Origin: JACCQS01 sp050999295 | GTDB taxonomy: Bacteria; Actinomycetota; Actinomycetes; Mycobacteriales; Geodermatophilaceae | Assembly (NCBI GenBank): GCA_050999295.1 | Contig: JBPCPI010000044.1 | Span: forward strand, 1-15,144 | Direction: 5' to 3' | DNA: 15,144 nt | In this document: positions 5,808-12,662 of the stretch, one piece after another | Layout: the number at the start of each line of letters is the position of its first letter | Position numbering within the stretch: the first letter of the stretch is position 1 | Program-made: the position numbers and the translations under genes | The notes under the pieces: generated by a model | Seen by the model: only the letters and a program-made list of their open reading frames with translations | Told to the model about the DNA's origin: nothing | The model's database searches: none

Positions 5808-6055
5808 ACGCCTCCGTGGACAACGTCGAGATGAGTTCCCACCGTAACGAACTCGGCGAAGCGCGACTTGCTCGGGAGTGAACGCCCGGCCAACGGCCAC
5901 GCATCCTGGCTCGCCGTCGGGACAAGTCGCTGGCAAGGCCGATCAACGGCCTCGTGCGCCCGAACGCGCGCGACCCAGCCGAGGTCAGCGGATAGCCTGA
6001 CCCGAGCAGGCGAGGCCGCACAGTAGGGACACGAGCCAAGGGAGCCCCCGAACCG

Positions 6056-6541
6056 ATGAACGACGCGCATGTGCAGCTGATCGAGCGTTTCTACAAGGCC
6101 TTCGACGAGGGGGACGGCAACGCGATGGCCGCCTGCTACGCCCCCGAGATCCACTTCTCTGACCCGGTGTTCACCGATCTGCGTGGGAAGCAAGCCGGGG
6201 CGATGTGGCGAATGCTGACCGAGGGCCCCGGCGAGGTCAAGGTCGAGCTGCTCGAGCATGATGCCGACGACAAGAGCGGCACAGCGCACTGGAAGGCGCA
6301 TTACAACTTCTCCGAGACCGGCCGGCCGGTCGTCAACGACATCCACGCCACCTTCACGTTCAAGGACGGGCTGATCGTCGACCATCGAGACGACTTCGAC
6401 TTCTACGCCTGGTCGCGTCAGGCCCTGGGACCGCCCGGGCTGCTGCTCGGCTGGACACCCATCGTCAAGTCCGCGGTCCGGAAGAAGGCCGCGGGCATGC
6501 TGGCCAAGTACACAGCCACGTCCGGCAACGACGCCAAGTGA
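6056..6541 (+). CDS. NTF2/SnoaL-like domain protein, 161 aa
   Basis: The start ATG 6056 has AAGGGAG 11 nt upstream. The N-terminal pattern is that of the SnoaL-like NTF2 fold: helix 1 VQLIERFYKAFDEGDGNAMA (6-25) then ACYAPEIHFSDPVFTDLRGK (26-45, first strand and loop). Strands follow at VKVELLEHDADDKSGTAHWK (61-80) and PVVNDIHATFTFKDGLIVDH (91-110), then RDDFDFYAW. This small cone-shaped alpha+beta fold is used for isomerases, hydrolases and ligand binding, so the reaction cannot be predicted. The length (typical 110-140) is slightly extended by a basic C-terminal helix (VKSAVRKKAAGMLAKYT). It is a monocistronic gene, convergent with the dihydroxyacetone kinase operon. Confidence 0.85.
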   Translation: MNDAHVQLIERFYKAFDEGDGNAMAACYAPEIHFSDPVFTDLRGKQAGAMWRMLTEGPGEVKVELLEHDADDKSGTAHWKAHYNFSETGRPVVNDIHATFTFKDGLIVDHRDDFDFYAWSRQALGPPGLLLGWTPIVKSAVRKKAAGMLAKYTATSGNDAK

Positions 6542-6561
6542 GCCTCTTACCCCAGCCAAGA

Positions 6562-6593
6562 GGGTTTCAGGCTCCGCCCGGCAGGGCGAACCC
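6562..6593. terminator. Nested GC-rich stem-loop between convergent genes
   Basis: GGGTT (6562-6566) pairs with AACCC (6589-6593), and inside it CGCCC (6575-6579) pairs with GGGCG (6584-6588) around GGCA, leaving an asymmetric bulge. It lies in the 58-bp gap between the stop codons of the NTF2-like gene and dhaM, so it could terminate from both sides. There is no T-run. Confidence 0.35.
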
Positions 6594-6599
6594 GCAGTT

Positions 6600-9131
6600 T
6601 CATCCGGTGGTCGGCGACGGCAACAGGCGAGGACGGTCGCTGCTGCCGAGTGCTGACCACACGAGTTGCCGAACCTGCGCGGCATCGCCGAGTTCGAGGG
6701 CTTCCGCTGCCAGCGTCGCGCACTGTGCGAGGTCGAGAGTCCTGACCCGCGCCTTGACCGAGGGCACGGACGGCGGTGAAACACTCAGTTCCCCCACCCC
6801 CAGACCCAGCAGGATCGCAATCGCCGCCTGATCGGCGGCCGCTTCTCCGCAGACGGCGACCGGGATACGCCCGCTCGCGGCATCGCAAACGTGCTTTATT
6901 AACCGCAGCACGCCCGGATCGAGTGGGTCGGAAAGGGTGGCTACCGCGGCGTTGCCGCGCTCCGCGGCCAACGTGTACTGCGTCAGATCGTTGGTCCCGA
7001 TGCTGATGAAGTCCAGGTAAGGGAGGAAGGCCTCGATCTTGAGCGCGGTAGCCGGGACCTCGACCATCATCCCCACCCGCAGTCCTTGAGGCAGCCCGTC
7101 GGTCGCGGCAGAGTTCAGGATCTCCTGCGCGGCACGGAGTTCGGCGACGGTTGTCACCATCGGGAACATCACGCTCGTCGGTGTCCGGCGCGCCACCCGG
7201 CAGACTGCCACGAGCTGTTCCACCAGCAGATTCCGGTCATCGAGGGAGAACCTGATTCCACGGTGCCCCAGGAACGGGTTCACCTCGACTGGCATCGGTA
7301 CATAAGGCAGCGGCTTGTCCCCGCCGACATCCAGCGTTCGAATCGTGACGCGTCGGCCACCCACGCCCTCGGCGAGCGCGAGGTACTCGGTCGCCTGCTC
7401 ATCGACGTCGGGCGCGTGAGCACGATTCAGGAACAGGAACTCCGTACGTACCAAGCCGATGCTGTCGGCGCCTGCAGCCGCTGCCGCGCGCGCATCTGCA
7501 GGTGACCCGACGTTTGCGGCCACCTCGACAGAGATCCCGTCGAGACTGACGGCTGGTTGGCTGGCCTGCGCCCGGTTCTGCTGCTCCTCTCGGGCAATCG
7601 TCCCTGCACGTTCGCGGAAATCCTCCAGCGTCGACTCGGAGGGCTCGATGACGAGTTCCCCGGACGTGCCGTCGATGACGACAAGCGTTCCCTCGGCCAG
7701 GTCGAGTACGCCGGCCCCCGCCGAGACCAGAGCCGGAATGCCGCGCGACCGGGCGAGAATTGCTGCGTGTGAGGTGGGGCTGCCGTACGCGAGCACGATG
7801 CCCTGCACGCGGTCGCGGTCGAGTTCGGCGGCCTGCGCGGGGGTGAGCTCTGAGGCGACAAGGATGCCGGGGCCAGTCATGGCGACCGCGGGCGCACCGG
7901 TCAGAGACGTCAGCATCTGCGCTCCGACTGCTCGGACGTCCTCGGCCCGGGCCCGCAGGTAGGGGTCGGGGAGTTCGGCCCACTGCTGCTCGACGACGGC
8001 CAGCGCTTCGGTCCACGCCACCACTGCACCGGCTCCGTCGCCGATCCGCTGCTTCACATCCGCGAGGATCTCCGCGTCGCTGAGGAGCATGAGGTGCGCA
8101 TCGAAGATCCGCGCCTCATGCGGCCCCACATCTCGAGCGGCGACGGCTCTGAGCCGGTCGATCTCACGCCGCACGTCGGTCAGTGCCTCCACCACCTGGC
8201 GCCACTCCTCCGACGCTTCGCCGATGGGGGCGGGATCTGCTTTGCCGGACGCGGCGGACAGCTTACGAACCGGCCCGATGACGATGCCCGGAGAGGCTGC
8301 CAATGGGCCGGTCTCGGATGCACGCGGCGGCGTCGGGTACGTCGGCGCTGAGCCGTTGTCGGCCGCATCGTCGGGTGGCTCGTCGAAGTGCCGCTCAGCC
8401 AGCAACAGCAGGTGCTCGATGGCCTCCTGTGCCTGCGGGCCGGCGGCCTGGATTTCGAGGGTGTGGCCGTGCAGCGCTCCGAGGGTGGCGACCCTGCTCA
8501 GGCTGGCCGCGGGAACCGGGCCTGCTCCGGTAGTCAGATTGCGGAGCTTGACGGCGGCATCCAGGGTGCGCATCTCGCTGACCAGCCGGGCGGCTGGACG
8601 GGCGTGCAGCCCGTGCCGGTTGGGTACGACGAATGTCGCGACCGCTTCCGCTGGATCATCGGTGGTCGCTCCGATCACCGCAGCGCCCGGCGCGCCGAGA
8701 TGGGCGGCCTTGCCCAACAGCGCGTTCTGCGCCTCGGCCGCGACTTCCTTGCGCCCGGCTCCGCCTGCCGCGGCAACCGCAGCGACCACGAGACCTTCGA
8801 CCAGCGGTGCCGGAGACAGGATGACGCGCTCTCGTACGGTGGGATCCTCGAGCAGGTCGAGTGCCAACTCGGCGCTGAGTACGGCACTGCCCAGGTCCAT
8901 CAACACCACGACGCCTTCGGGGCTGTCGACTTCCTCGATCGCCTCCTTGATCCGCACCGCATCGGTACCCAGAGTCGCGTCCTGCAGACCAGCCGCAACT
9001 GCCAGCCGAACAGGTCGTTCGTGCAGCATCTCCGAGGCCAGGGCCACGGCGGCTCGAGCCAGTGCTGCGCTGTGCGACACGACGACGATGCCGACCATCG
9101 GTGTGCTGCTGGCGTGCTCCTGATCGCTCAT
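6600..9131 (-). CDS. dhaM: DhaM-HPr-Enzyme I fusion: PTS phosphotransferase for dihydroxyacetone kinase, 843 aa
   Basis: Carries phosphate from PEP to the DhaL-bound ADP of dihydroxyacetone kinase. Domains in order: DhaM (EIIA-mannose type, about 12-135) with phosphorylatable H20 in VVVSHSAALA and the LMDLGSAVLSAEL motif; HPr (about 165-250) with H176 in NRHGLHARPA; complete Enzyme I (about 275-825) with H455 in GSPTSHAAILARS, R562 in LVRTEFLFLN, DVGGDKPLPY (601-610), DFISIGTNDLTQYTLA (707-722) and the catalytic C761 in VAVCGEAAAD. In the classic E. coli DhaM the Enzyme I part is only a partial N-terminal piece; here the PEP-binding barrel is present, so the protein could run the whole relay alone. 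The start is ATG 9131 with GGAGG 8 nt upstream. It is the last gene of glpF-dhaK-dhaL-dhaM, 55 bp behind dhaL. Confidence 0.95.
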   Translation of the reverse strand: MSDQEHASSTPMVGIVVVSHSAALARAAVALASEMLHERPVRLAVAAGLQDATLGTDAVRIKEAIEEVDSPEGVVVLMDLGSAVLSAELALDLLEDPTVRERVILSPAPLVEGLVVAAVAAAGGAGRKEVAAEAQNALLGKAAHLGAPGAAVIGATTDDPAEAVATFVVPNRHGLHARPAARLVSEMRTLDAAVKLRNLTTGAGPVPAASLSRVATLGALHGHTLEIQAAGPQAQEAIEHLLLLAERHFDEPPDDAADNGSAPTYPTPPRASETGPLAASPGIVIGPVRKLSAASGKADPAPIGEASEEWRQVVEALTDVRREIDRLRAVAARDVGPHEARIFDAHLMLLSDAEILADVKQRIGDGAGAVVAWTEALAVVEQQWAELPDPYLRARAEDVRAVGAQMLTSLTGAPAVAMTGPGILVASELTPAQAAELDRDRVQGIVLAYGSPTSHAAILARSRGIPALVSAGAGVLDLAEGTLVVIDGTSGELVIEPSESTLEDFRERAGTIAREEQQNRAQASQPAVSLDGISVEVAANVGSPADARAAAAAGADSIGLVRTEFLFLNRAHAPDVDEQATEYLALAEGVGGRRVTIRTLDVGGDKPLPYVPMPVEVNPFLGHRGIRFSLDDRNLLVEQLVAVCRVARRTPTSVMFPMVTTVAELRAAQEILNSAATDGLPQGLRVGMMVEVPATALKIEAFLPYLDFISIGTNDLTQYTLAAERGNAAVATLSDPLDPGVLRLIKHVCDAASGRIPVAVCGEAAADQAAIAILLGLGVGELSVSPPSVPSVKARVRTLDLAQCATLAAEALELGDAAQVRQLVWSALGSSDRPRLLPSPTTG

Positions 9132-9186
9132 CCGCGTCGCCTCCTATCCGTCATTGATGGCAGCCCGTCGCGTGCGGCGAAGCGTT

Positions 9187-9822
9187 TTACAGCGGCGCCT
9201 CGGTCGCCGCCGCCATCAGCAAGGCCACGGTCGTCGCACCCGGGTCCTGGTGCCCGATGCTGCGCTCGCCGAGATAACTGGCTCGTCCCTTACGGGCAAG
9301 CATTGGGACGGTCGCGTCGCGGCCCGCCTCGGCGGCGACCCGTGCCTGCTGCAATGCCTGCGCCTTTCCGGCTTGTTGCGCGACCGCCGACTCGAGCGCG
9401 GTCACCGCTGGTGCGAGGGCGTCGTACATCGTCTTGTCGCCCGCCTCGGCCTTGCCACGTGCGATCACCCCTTCCAGCCCCGCGCGCAAGGCCGAGGTGA
9501 ACTGCTCCAGCGTCACCTTGTCGGCGTCGTCCAGGGACGACCCGATGCGAAGGAACAGCGTGCCGAACAGCGGACCACTGGCTCCCCCCACGGTCGAGAC
9601 CAGGGTCATCCCGACCTTGTTGAACAGGGCCGAGGCGGTGGCCGGCTTCGCTTCCTCGATTGCGGCAACGGCGGCCCGCATGCCCCGGTCCATGTTCGCA
9701 CCGTGGTCGCCGTCGCCGATCGCCGCGTCGAGATCGGTCAGGACGTCCTTGTTATCGGCCACCAGCCGGGCAAAGACCCGGACCCACTGTTCGAGATCCG
9801 CCGTCGCGACCGACTCGCTCAT
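9187..9822 (-). CDS. dhaL: Dihydroxyacetone kinase ADP-binding subunit DhaL, 211 aa
   Basis: DhaL keeps a permanently bound ADP that is rephosphorylated by DhaM and then passes the phosphate to dihydroxyacetone held by DhaK. Residues D32, D37 and D39 of LDAAIGDGDHGANM are the conserved Asp set that holds two Mg ions and the nucleotide. VSTVGGASGPLFGTLF (75-90) and ARKGRASYLGERSIGHQDPG (176-195) are the other nucleotide-site loops of the family. Length matches known DhaL (about 210). I take ATG 9822, 5 nt after the dhaK stop, because it matches the family N-terminus; an in-frame ATG at 9840 inside dhaK would add six residues. Tight spacing suggests translational coupling with dhaK. Confidence 0.95.
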   Translation of the reverse strand: MSESVATADLEQWVRVFARLVADNKDVLTDLDAAIGDGDHGANMDRGMRAAVAAIEEAKPATASALFNKVGMTLVSTVGGASGPLFGTLFLRIGSSLDDADKVTLEQFTSALRAGLEGVIARGKAEAGDKTMYDALAPAVTALESAVAQQAGKAQALQQARVAAEAGRDATVPMLARKGRASYLGERSIGHQDPGATTVALLMAAATEAPL

Positions 9823-9827
9823 CGTTG

Positions 9828-10826
9828 TCAGATACCCCATCTCAACGCCGGAGTGTTGACCGGAGCATCCCAGAGGGCGACCAACTCGTCGTCAAGCTTG
9901 AGCAGGGTGACCGAGGTCCCGGCCATGTCCAGCGACGTGATGTAGGAGCCGACCAGGGAGCGCTCGATCTGCACGCCCTGGGTGGCCAGGATCCTGTCCA
10001 CCTCGTGATACATCACGTAGAGCTCCAGCAGTGGCGTGCCGCCGAGTCCGTTGACGAACGCGAGCACCTTGTCGCCTCGGGCGAATGGCAGATCCGTGAG
10101 CACCGCATCCAGCACCAGCTCGGCGATCTCCTTGGCCGTGGCCAGCGGTACGCGCTTGCGACCCGGCTCGCCGTGGATGCCGACCCCGAGCTCCATCTCG
10201 TCCTCGCCCAGGTCGAAAGTCGGCTTTCCGGCCGCCGGTACGGTGCACGAGGTGAGCGCCACGCCCATGCTGCGCCCGTTCGCGTTGACCTTCCGGGCGA
10301 TGTCGGCCACCTGCTCCAGCGGACGGCCCTCCTCGGCGGCAGCGCCGGCGATCTTCTCCAGCAGCACCGTGGCACCGACGCCGCGACGGCCCGCGGTCCA
10401 CGTGCTGTCCTGCACCGCCACATCATCGTCGGTGACCACGGACAGGACCTGGGCCCCGCTTTCCGCGGCCGCCAACTCGGCAGCCATCTCGAAATTCATG
10501 ACATCGCCGGTGTAGTTCTTGACCACGTGCAGTACGCCTGCTCCGCCATCGACCAACTTGGTCGCCGCGAGCATCTGGTCGGGTACGGGTGAGGTGAACA
10601 CTTCACCGGCACAGGCGGCATCGAGCATGCCCATCCCGACGAAACCGCCGTGCAGCGGCTCGTGACCCGAACCTCCGCCAGAGATGATGCCGACCTTGCC
10701 GGGCCGAGGGTCACCGCGGTAAATGATCTTGTGTTGGTGATCGACGTGGAGTTCCGGGTGGGCCGCTTCCATACCCAGGAGTGCCTCGACGACGACATTC
10801 TGTGGGTCGTTGATGAGCTTCTTCAT
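9828..10826 (-). CDS. dhaK: Dihydroxyacetone kinase substrate-binding subunit DhaK, 332 aa
   Basis: Binds dihydroxyacetone covalently as a hemiaminal on a His. The binding residue H218 lies in ELGVGIHGEPG, at the same number as in E. coli DhaK; H55 in GGGSGHEP and D108 in VKNYTGDVM correspond to its active-site His and Asp. The start MKKLINDPQNVVVEALLGM is canonical for the family. The ATG (10826) overlaps the glpF stop by ATGA, and AGGAG lies 9 nt upstream. Together with DhaL and DhaM it forms the PEP-dependent kinase, as opposed to the single-chain ATP-dependent type. The product dihydroxyacetone phosphate enters glycolysis. No glycerol dehydrogenase gene is in the window, so the source of dihydroxyacetone (uptake or glycerol oxidation elsewhere) is open. 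Confidence 0.97.
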   Translation of the reverse strand: MKKLINDPQNVVVEALLGMEAAHPELHVDHQHKIIYRGDPRPGKVGIISGGGSGHEPLHGGFVGMGMLDAACAGEVFTSPVPDQMLAATKLVDGGAGVLHVVKNYTGDVMNFEMAAELAAAESGAQVLSVVTDDDVAVQDSTWTAGRRGVGATVLLEKIAGAAAEEGRPLEQVADIARKVNANGRSMGVALTSCTVPAAGKPTFDLGEDEMELGVGIHGEPGRKRVPLATAKEIAELVLDAVLTDLPFARGDKVLAFVNGLGGTPLLELYVMYHEVDRILATQGVQIERSLVGSYITSLDMAGTSVTLLKLDDELVALWDAPVNTPALRWGI

Positions 10827-11665
10827 GACTGAACACTCCTCGATCCGGACGAGCTGATGGCTGATTCTGGGACGGATGGGTCGGTTTCTGGGACGGATGT
10901 GTCGGTGAGTGGGGACTCGGGTGCGGCGAGGTCGATGCCCTCACCCTGGGTCGCGTCGGCCGGCGTACGGGACAACAGGCCATAGAGCAATGCGGCTGCC
11001 ACCCCAGCGAGGAGTTCAGCGATGAGGTACACCGGAAGCTGCTCCCACTGGATGTCCCCCCCTGCCAGCTGCTGGACCAGCATCGGACCCACAGTCCGGG
11101 CCGGGTTGATGGACGCGCTGGTAGCGGGTGCGACGACGATGATGACGGCGAAGACGACGAACCCGATCGCGAGCCCGGCGAAACCAGCCGCGGCCTTGCG
11201 GTGGATGACGCCGAACACCGTGAAGACCAAGATGAACGTGCCGATGAACTCCGCGGCGAATGCCTGGGCGACAGGGATGTCGCCGTAAGCGGCCACGCCC
11301 AGTCCGACATCGCTCGCCTTCGTGCCCAGGACCGCGATGATCGCGGCAGCTCCGACAATGGCGCCGGCCACCTGTGCGGCGATGTAGGGGCCGACCTGCC
11401 GCCAGGGAAAGTTGCCGGAGACCGCGAGCCCCAGGGTGACCGCCGGATTGATGTGATTGCCGCCGATGTGGCCCAGTGCGTAGACCGTGGCAATCACCAC
11501 GAGGGCGAAGGCGAAGGAGATCATGCCCAGGTCCGCCATAGTGAACGGTGCATCCCCGTTCACGATCAAGGTGGCCGGGACAGAGCCGACACCGATGAAC
11601 ACCAGGAACGCCGTACCGATGAACTCGGCGGCGAGCCGCTGCACTAACGAACTCTCATCAAGCAT
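10823..11665 (-). CDS. MIP-family channel (glycerol facilitator/aquaporin-like), 280 aa
   Basis: Six membrane helices with the two half-helix NPA boxes of the major intrinsic protein family: GNHINPAVTLGL (69-80) and SASINPARTVGP (183-194). First gene of the dha operon, so it most likely lets glycerol or dihydroxyacetone in. Pore residues by ungapped comparison with E. coli AqpZ are F53, I175, A184 and R190: the His of strict water channels is replaced by Ile, favouring solutes, but the Asp that follows NPAR in classical GlpF is Thr here. After the last helix (about 231) there is a 50-residue polar tail with a repeated T-D-x-S-V-P-E motif (TDTSVPE/TDPSVPE), encoded by a near-perfect DNA duplication. 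The start is ATG 11665 with GGAG 8 nt upstream. A glpF-type name is plausible from context, but the residues are mixed. Confidence 0.9.
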   Translation of the reverse strand: MLDESSLVQRLAAEFIGTAFLVFIGVGSVPATLIVNGDAPFTMADLGMISFAFALVVIATVYALGHIGGNHINPAVTLGLAVSGNFPWRQVGPYIAAQVAGAIVGAAAIIAVLGTKASDVGLGVAAYGDIPVAQAFAAEFIGTFILVFTVFGVIHRKAAAGFAGLAIGFVVFAVIIVVAPATSASINPARTVGPMLVQQLAGGDIQWEQLPVYLIAELLAGVAAALLYGLLSRTPADATQGEGIDLAAPESPLTDTSVPETDPSVPESAISSSGSRSVQS

Positions 11666-11684
11666 GTCCTGCTCCTACCTTCCA

Positions 11685-11718
11685 CGATATAATCGAACTT
11701 GATTCGGTAATGTCGAAT
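11685..11718 (-). promoter_or_regulatory. glpF-dha promoter with overlapping inverted repeats (likely IclR-family operator)
   Basis: On the minus strand TCGACA (11716-11711) and GATTAT (11694-11689), 16 bp apart, form a plausible -35/-10 pair leading to a short leader before glpF. The same stretch holds three overlapping perfect inverted repeats: CGAT-ATA-ATCG (11685-11695), CGAA-CTTGA-TTCG (11694-11706) and ATTCG-GTAATGT-CGAAT (11702-11718). They alternate half-sites CGAA/TTCG at about 9-11 bp. IclR proteins bind short palindromes near promoters, and the divergent regulator is the obvious candidate. A further weaker repeat GACAT-13-ATGTC (11758-11780) lies just before the regulator's own start. 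Confidence 0.55.
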
Positions 11719-11803
11719 GCAACGCGGAATTTACACACATGATTCACTGTGACGCAAGACATATCCAAAAGAAACATGTCGATCACGGAAGGGGTGCCTG
11801 GGA

Positions 11804-12559
11804 GTGATTCAGTCCGTCGACCGCGCCATCCGGGTGCTGATCGCCCTTCAGGGAGCTCGGCGGATGACGCTGTCCGAACTCGCCGCTCGCCTGGAACTGC
11901 CCTCCTCGACTGTGCATGGAATCGTGCGGACTCTGGTGGGCCACGGGCTCGTCGTACAGGAACATCGCTCGGGCCGCTACCAGCTCGGTCCGGCTGTGCT
12001 GCGCCTCGGCAACGTCTACCTCGACACCCTGGAGCTACGGTCCAAGGCAATCCCCTGGGCTGCGGACCTTGCCCGGCGCACCGGCTGCGCGGTGCGCACC
12101 GGAGTGCTCCTGCTCGAGGACGTGGTGATCATTCATCACGAGCCCCGGCCGGATGGAAGCCGCCAGATGCCCGAGGTGGGAATCGTCATCCCCGCTCACG
12201 CGAGCGCACTCGGCAAGGCGATGGTCGCGTTCAACGACGATGACGCCGCCCGCCTGATGGCCGAGCCGCTGCGCAGTATGACCGGTGAAACGATCACAAC
12301 GACGGCCGATCTCAAGGAGCAGCTGGCCGATATCGCGACCACCGGGATAGCCACCGAACAGGACGAGGCCGTCCTCGGTGAGAGCGCGCTGGCCGCGGCG
12401 GTCTTCGATGCGTCGGGCAGCGCGATCGGAGCCATCGGTCTGGTCGTACCGTCGATGAACTGGCCGGTCGACACGGTCACCCATGACGCGTTGCGGGACG
12501 CCGCGCGCGCCATCTCCCGCGAACTCGGCGCCCTGTCCTGGCCCACCGCCGCCAGCTGA
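11804..12559 (+). CDS. IclR-family transcriptional regulator, 251 aa
   Basis: Start is GTG 11804, with GGAAGGGG 9 nt upstream. Residues 1-65 form the winged helix-turn-helix (SVDRAIRVLIAL; MTLSELAARLELPSSTVHGI as the helix-turn-helix; wing HRSGRYQLGPAVLRLG). Residues 75-245 are the effector-binding domain with the family marker PAHASALGKAM (130-140) and the closing pattern FDASGSAIGAIGLVVPS. Length is normal. It is divergent from glpF-dhaKLM and 103 bp upstream of the Rieske-deaminase operon on the same strand. IclR relatives control glycerol operons in Streptomyces (GylR), which favours dha control, but many others control ring-degradation genes, so either neighbour, or both, could be the target. 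The ligand is unknown. Confidence 0.92.
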   Translation: MIQSVDRAIRVLIALQGARRMTLSELAARLELPSSTVHGIVRTLVGHGLVVQEHRSGRYQLGPAVLRLGNVYLDTLELRSKAIPWAADLARRTGCAVRTGVLLLEDVVIIHHEPRPDGSRQMPEVGIVIPAHASALGKAMVAFNDDDAARLMAEPLRSMTGETITTTADLKEQLADIATTGIATEQDEAVLGESALAAAVFDASGSAIGAIGLVVPSMNWPVDTVTHDALRDAARAISRELGALSWPTAAS

Positions 12560-12596
12560 CCCGTCCTGCGGTCGACCGCAACCAGGAAACGGTGCT

Positions 12597-12634
12597 CCGC
12601 TGACATAGTTATGTCACCCTGGTCTACTCAGCGG
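12597..12634 (+). promoter_or_regulatory. Promoter of the Rieske-deaminase operon with a 16-bp palindrome
   Basis: CTGACA (12600-12605) and TCTACT (12623-12628) are spaced by 17 bp and precede the Rieske start by 34 bp. The perfect palindrome TGACATA-GT-TATGTCA (12601-12616) covers the -35 box and half the spacer, a classic position for repressor binding. A second, outer inverted repeat CCGCTGA...TCAGCGG (12597-12603 and 12628-12634) encloses the promoter and shares TGA with the inner one. The operon therefore probably has its own control rather than read-through from the regulator gene. Confidence 0.55.
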
Positions 12635-12662
12635 TTCTTACGCGCGAGAGTGAGGGAGCTGC

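Noticed and set aside
5762..6784. Minus-strand open frame of 340 aa
   Set aside because: Runs antisense through the NTF2-like gene and into the dhaM end in another frame; no recognisable domain.
8388..9500. Long plus-strand open frame (370 aa), and a similar one at 8089-9123
   Set aside because: Antisense to dhaM and dhaL, composition typical of GC-rich shadow frames (Arg/Pro/Ser runs), no family motifs and no ribosome binding site.
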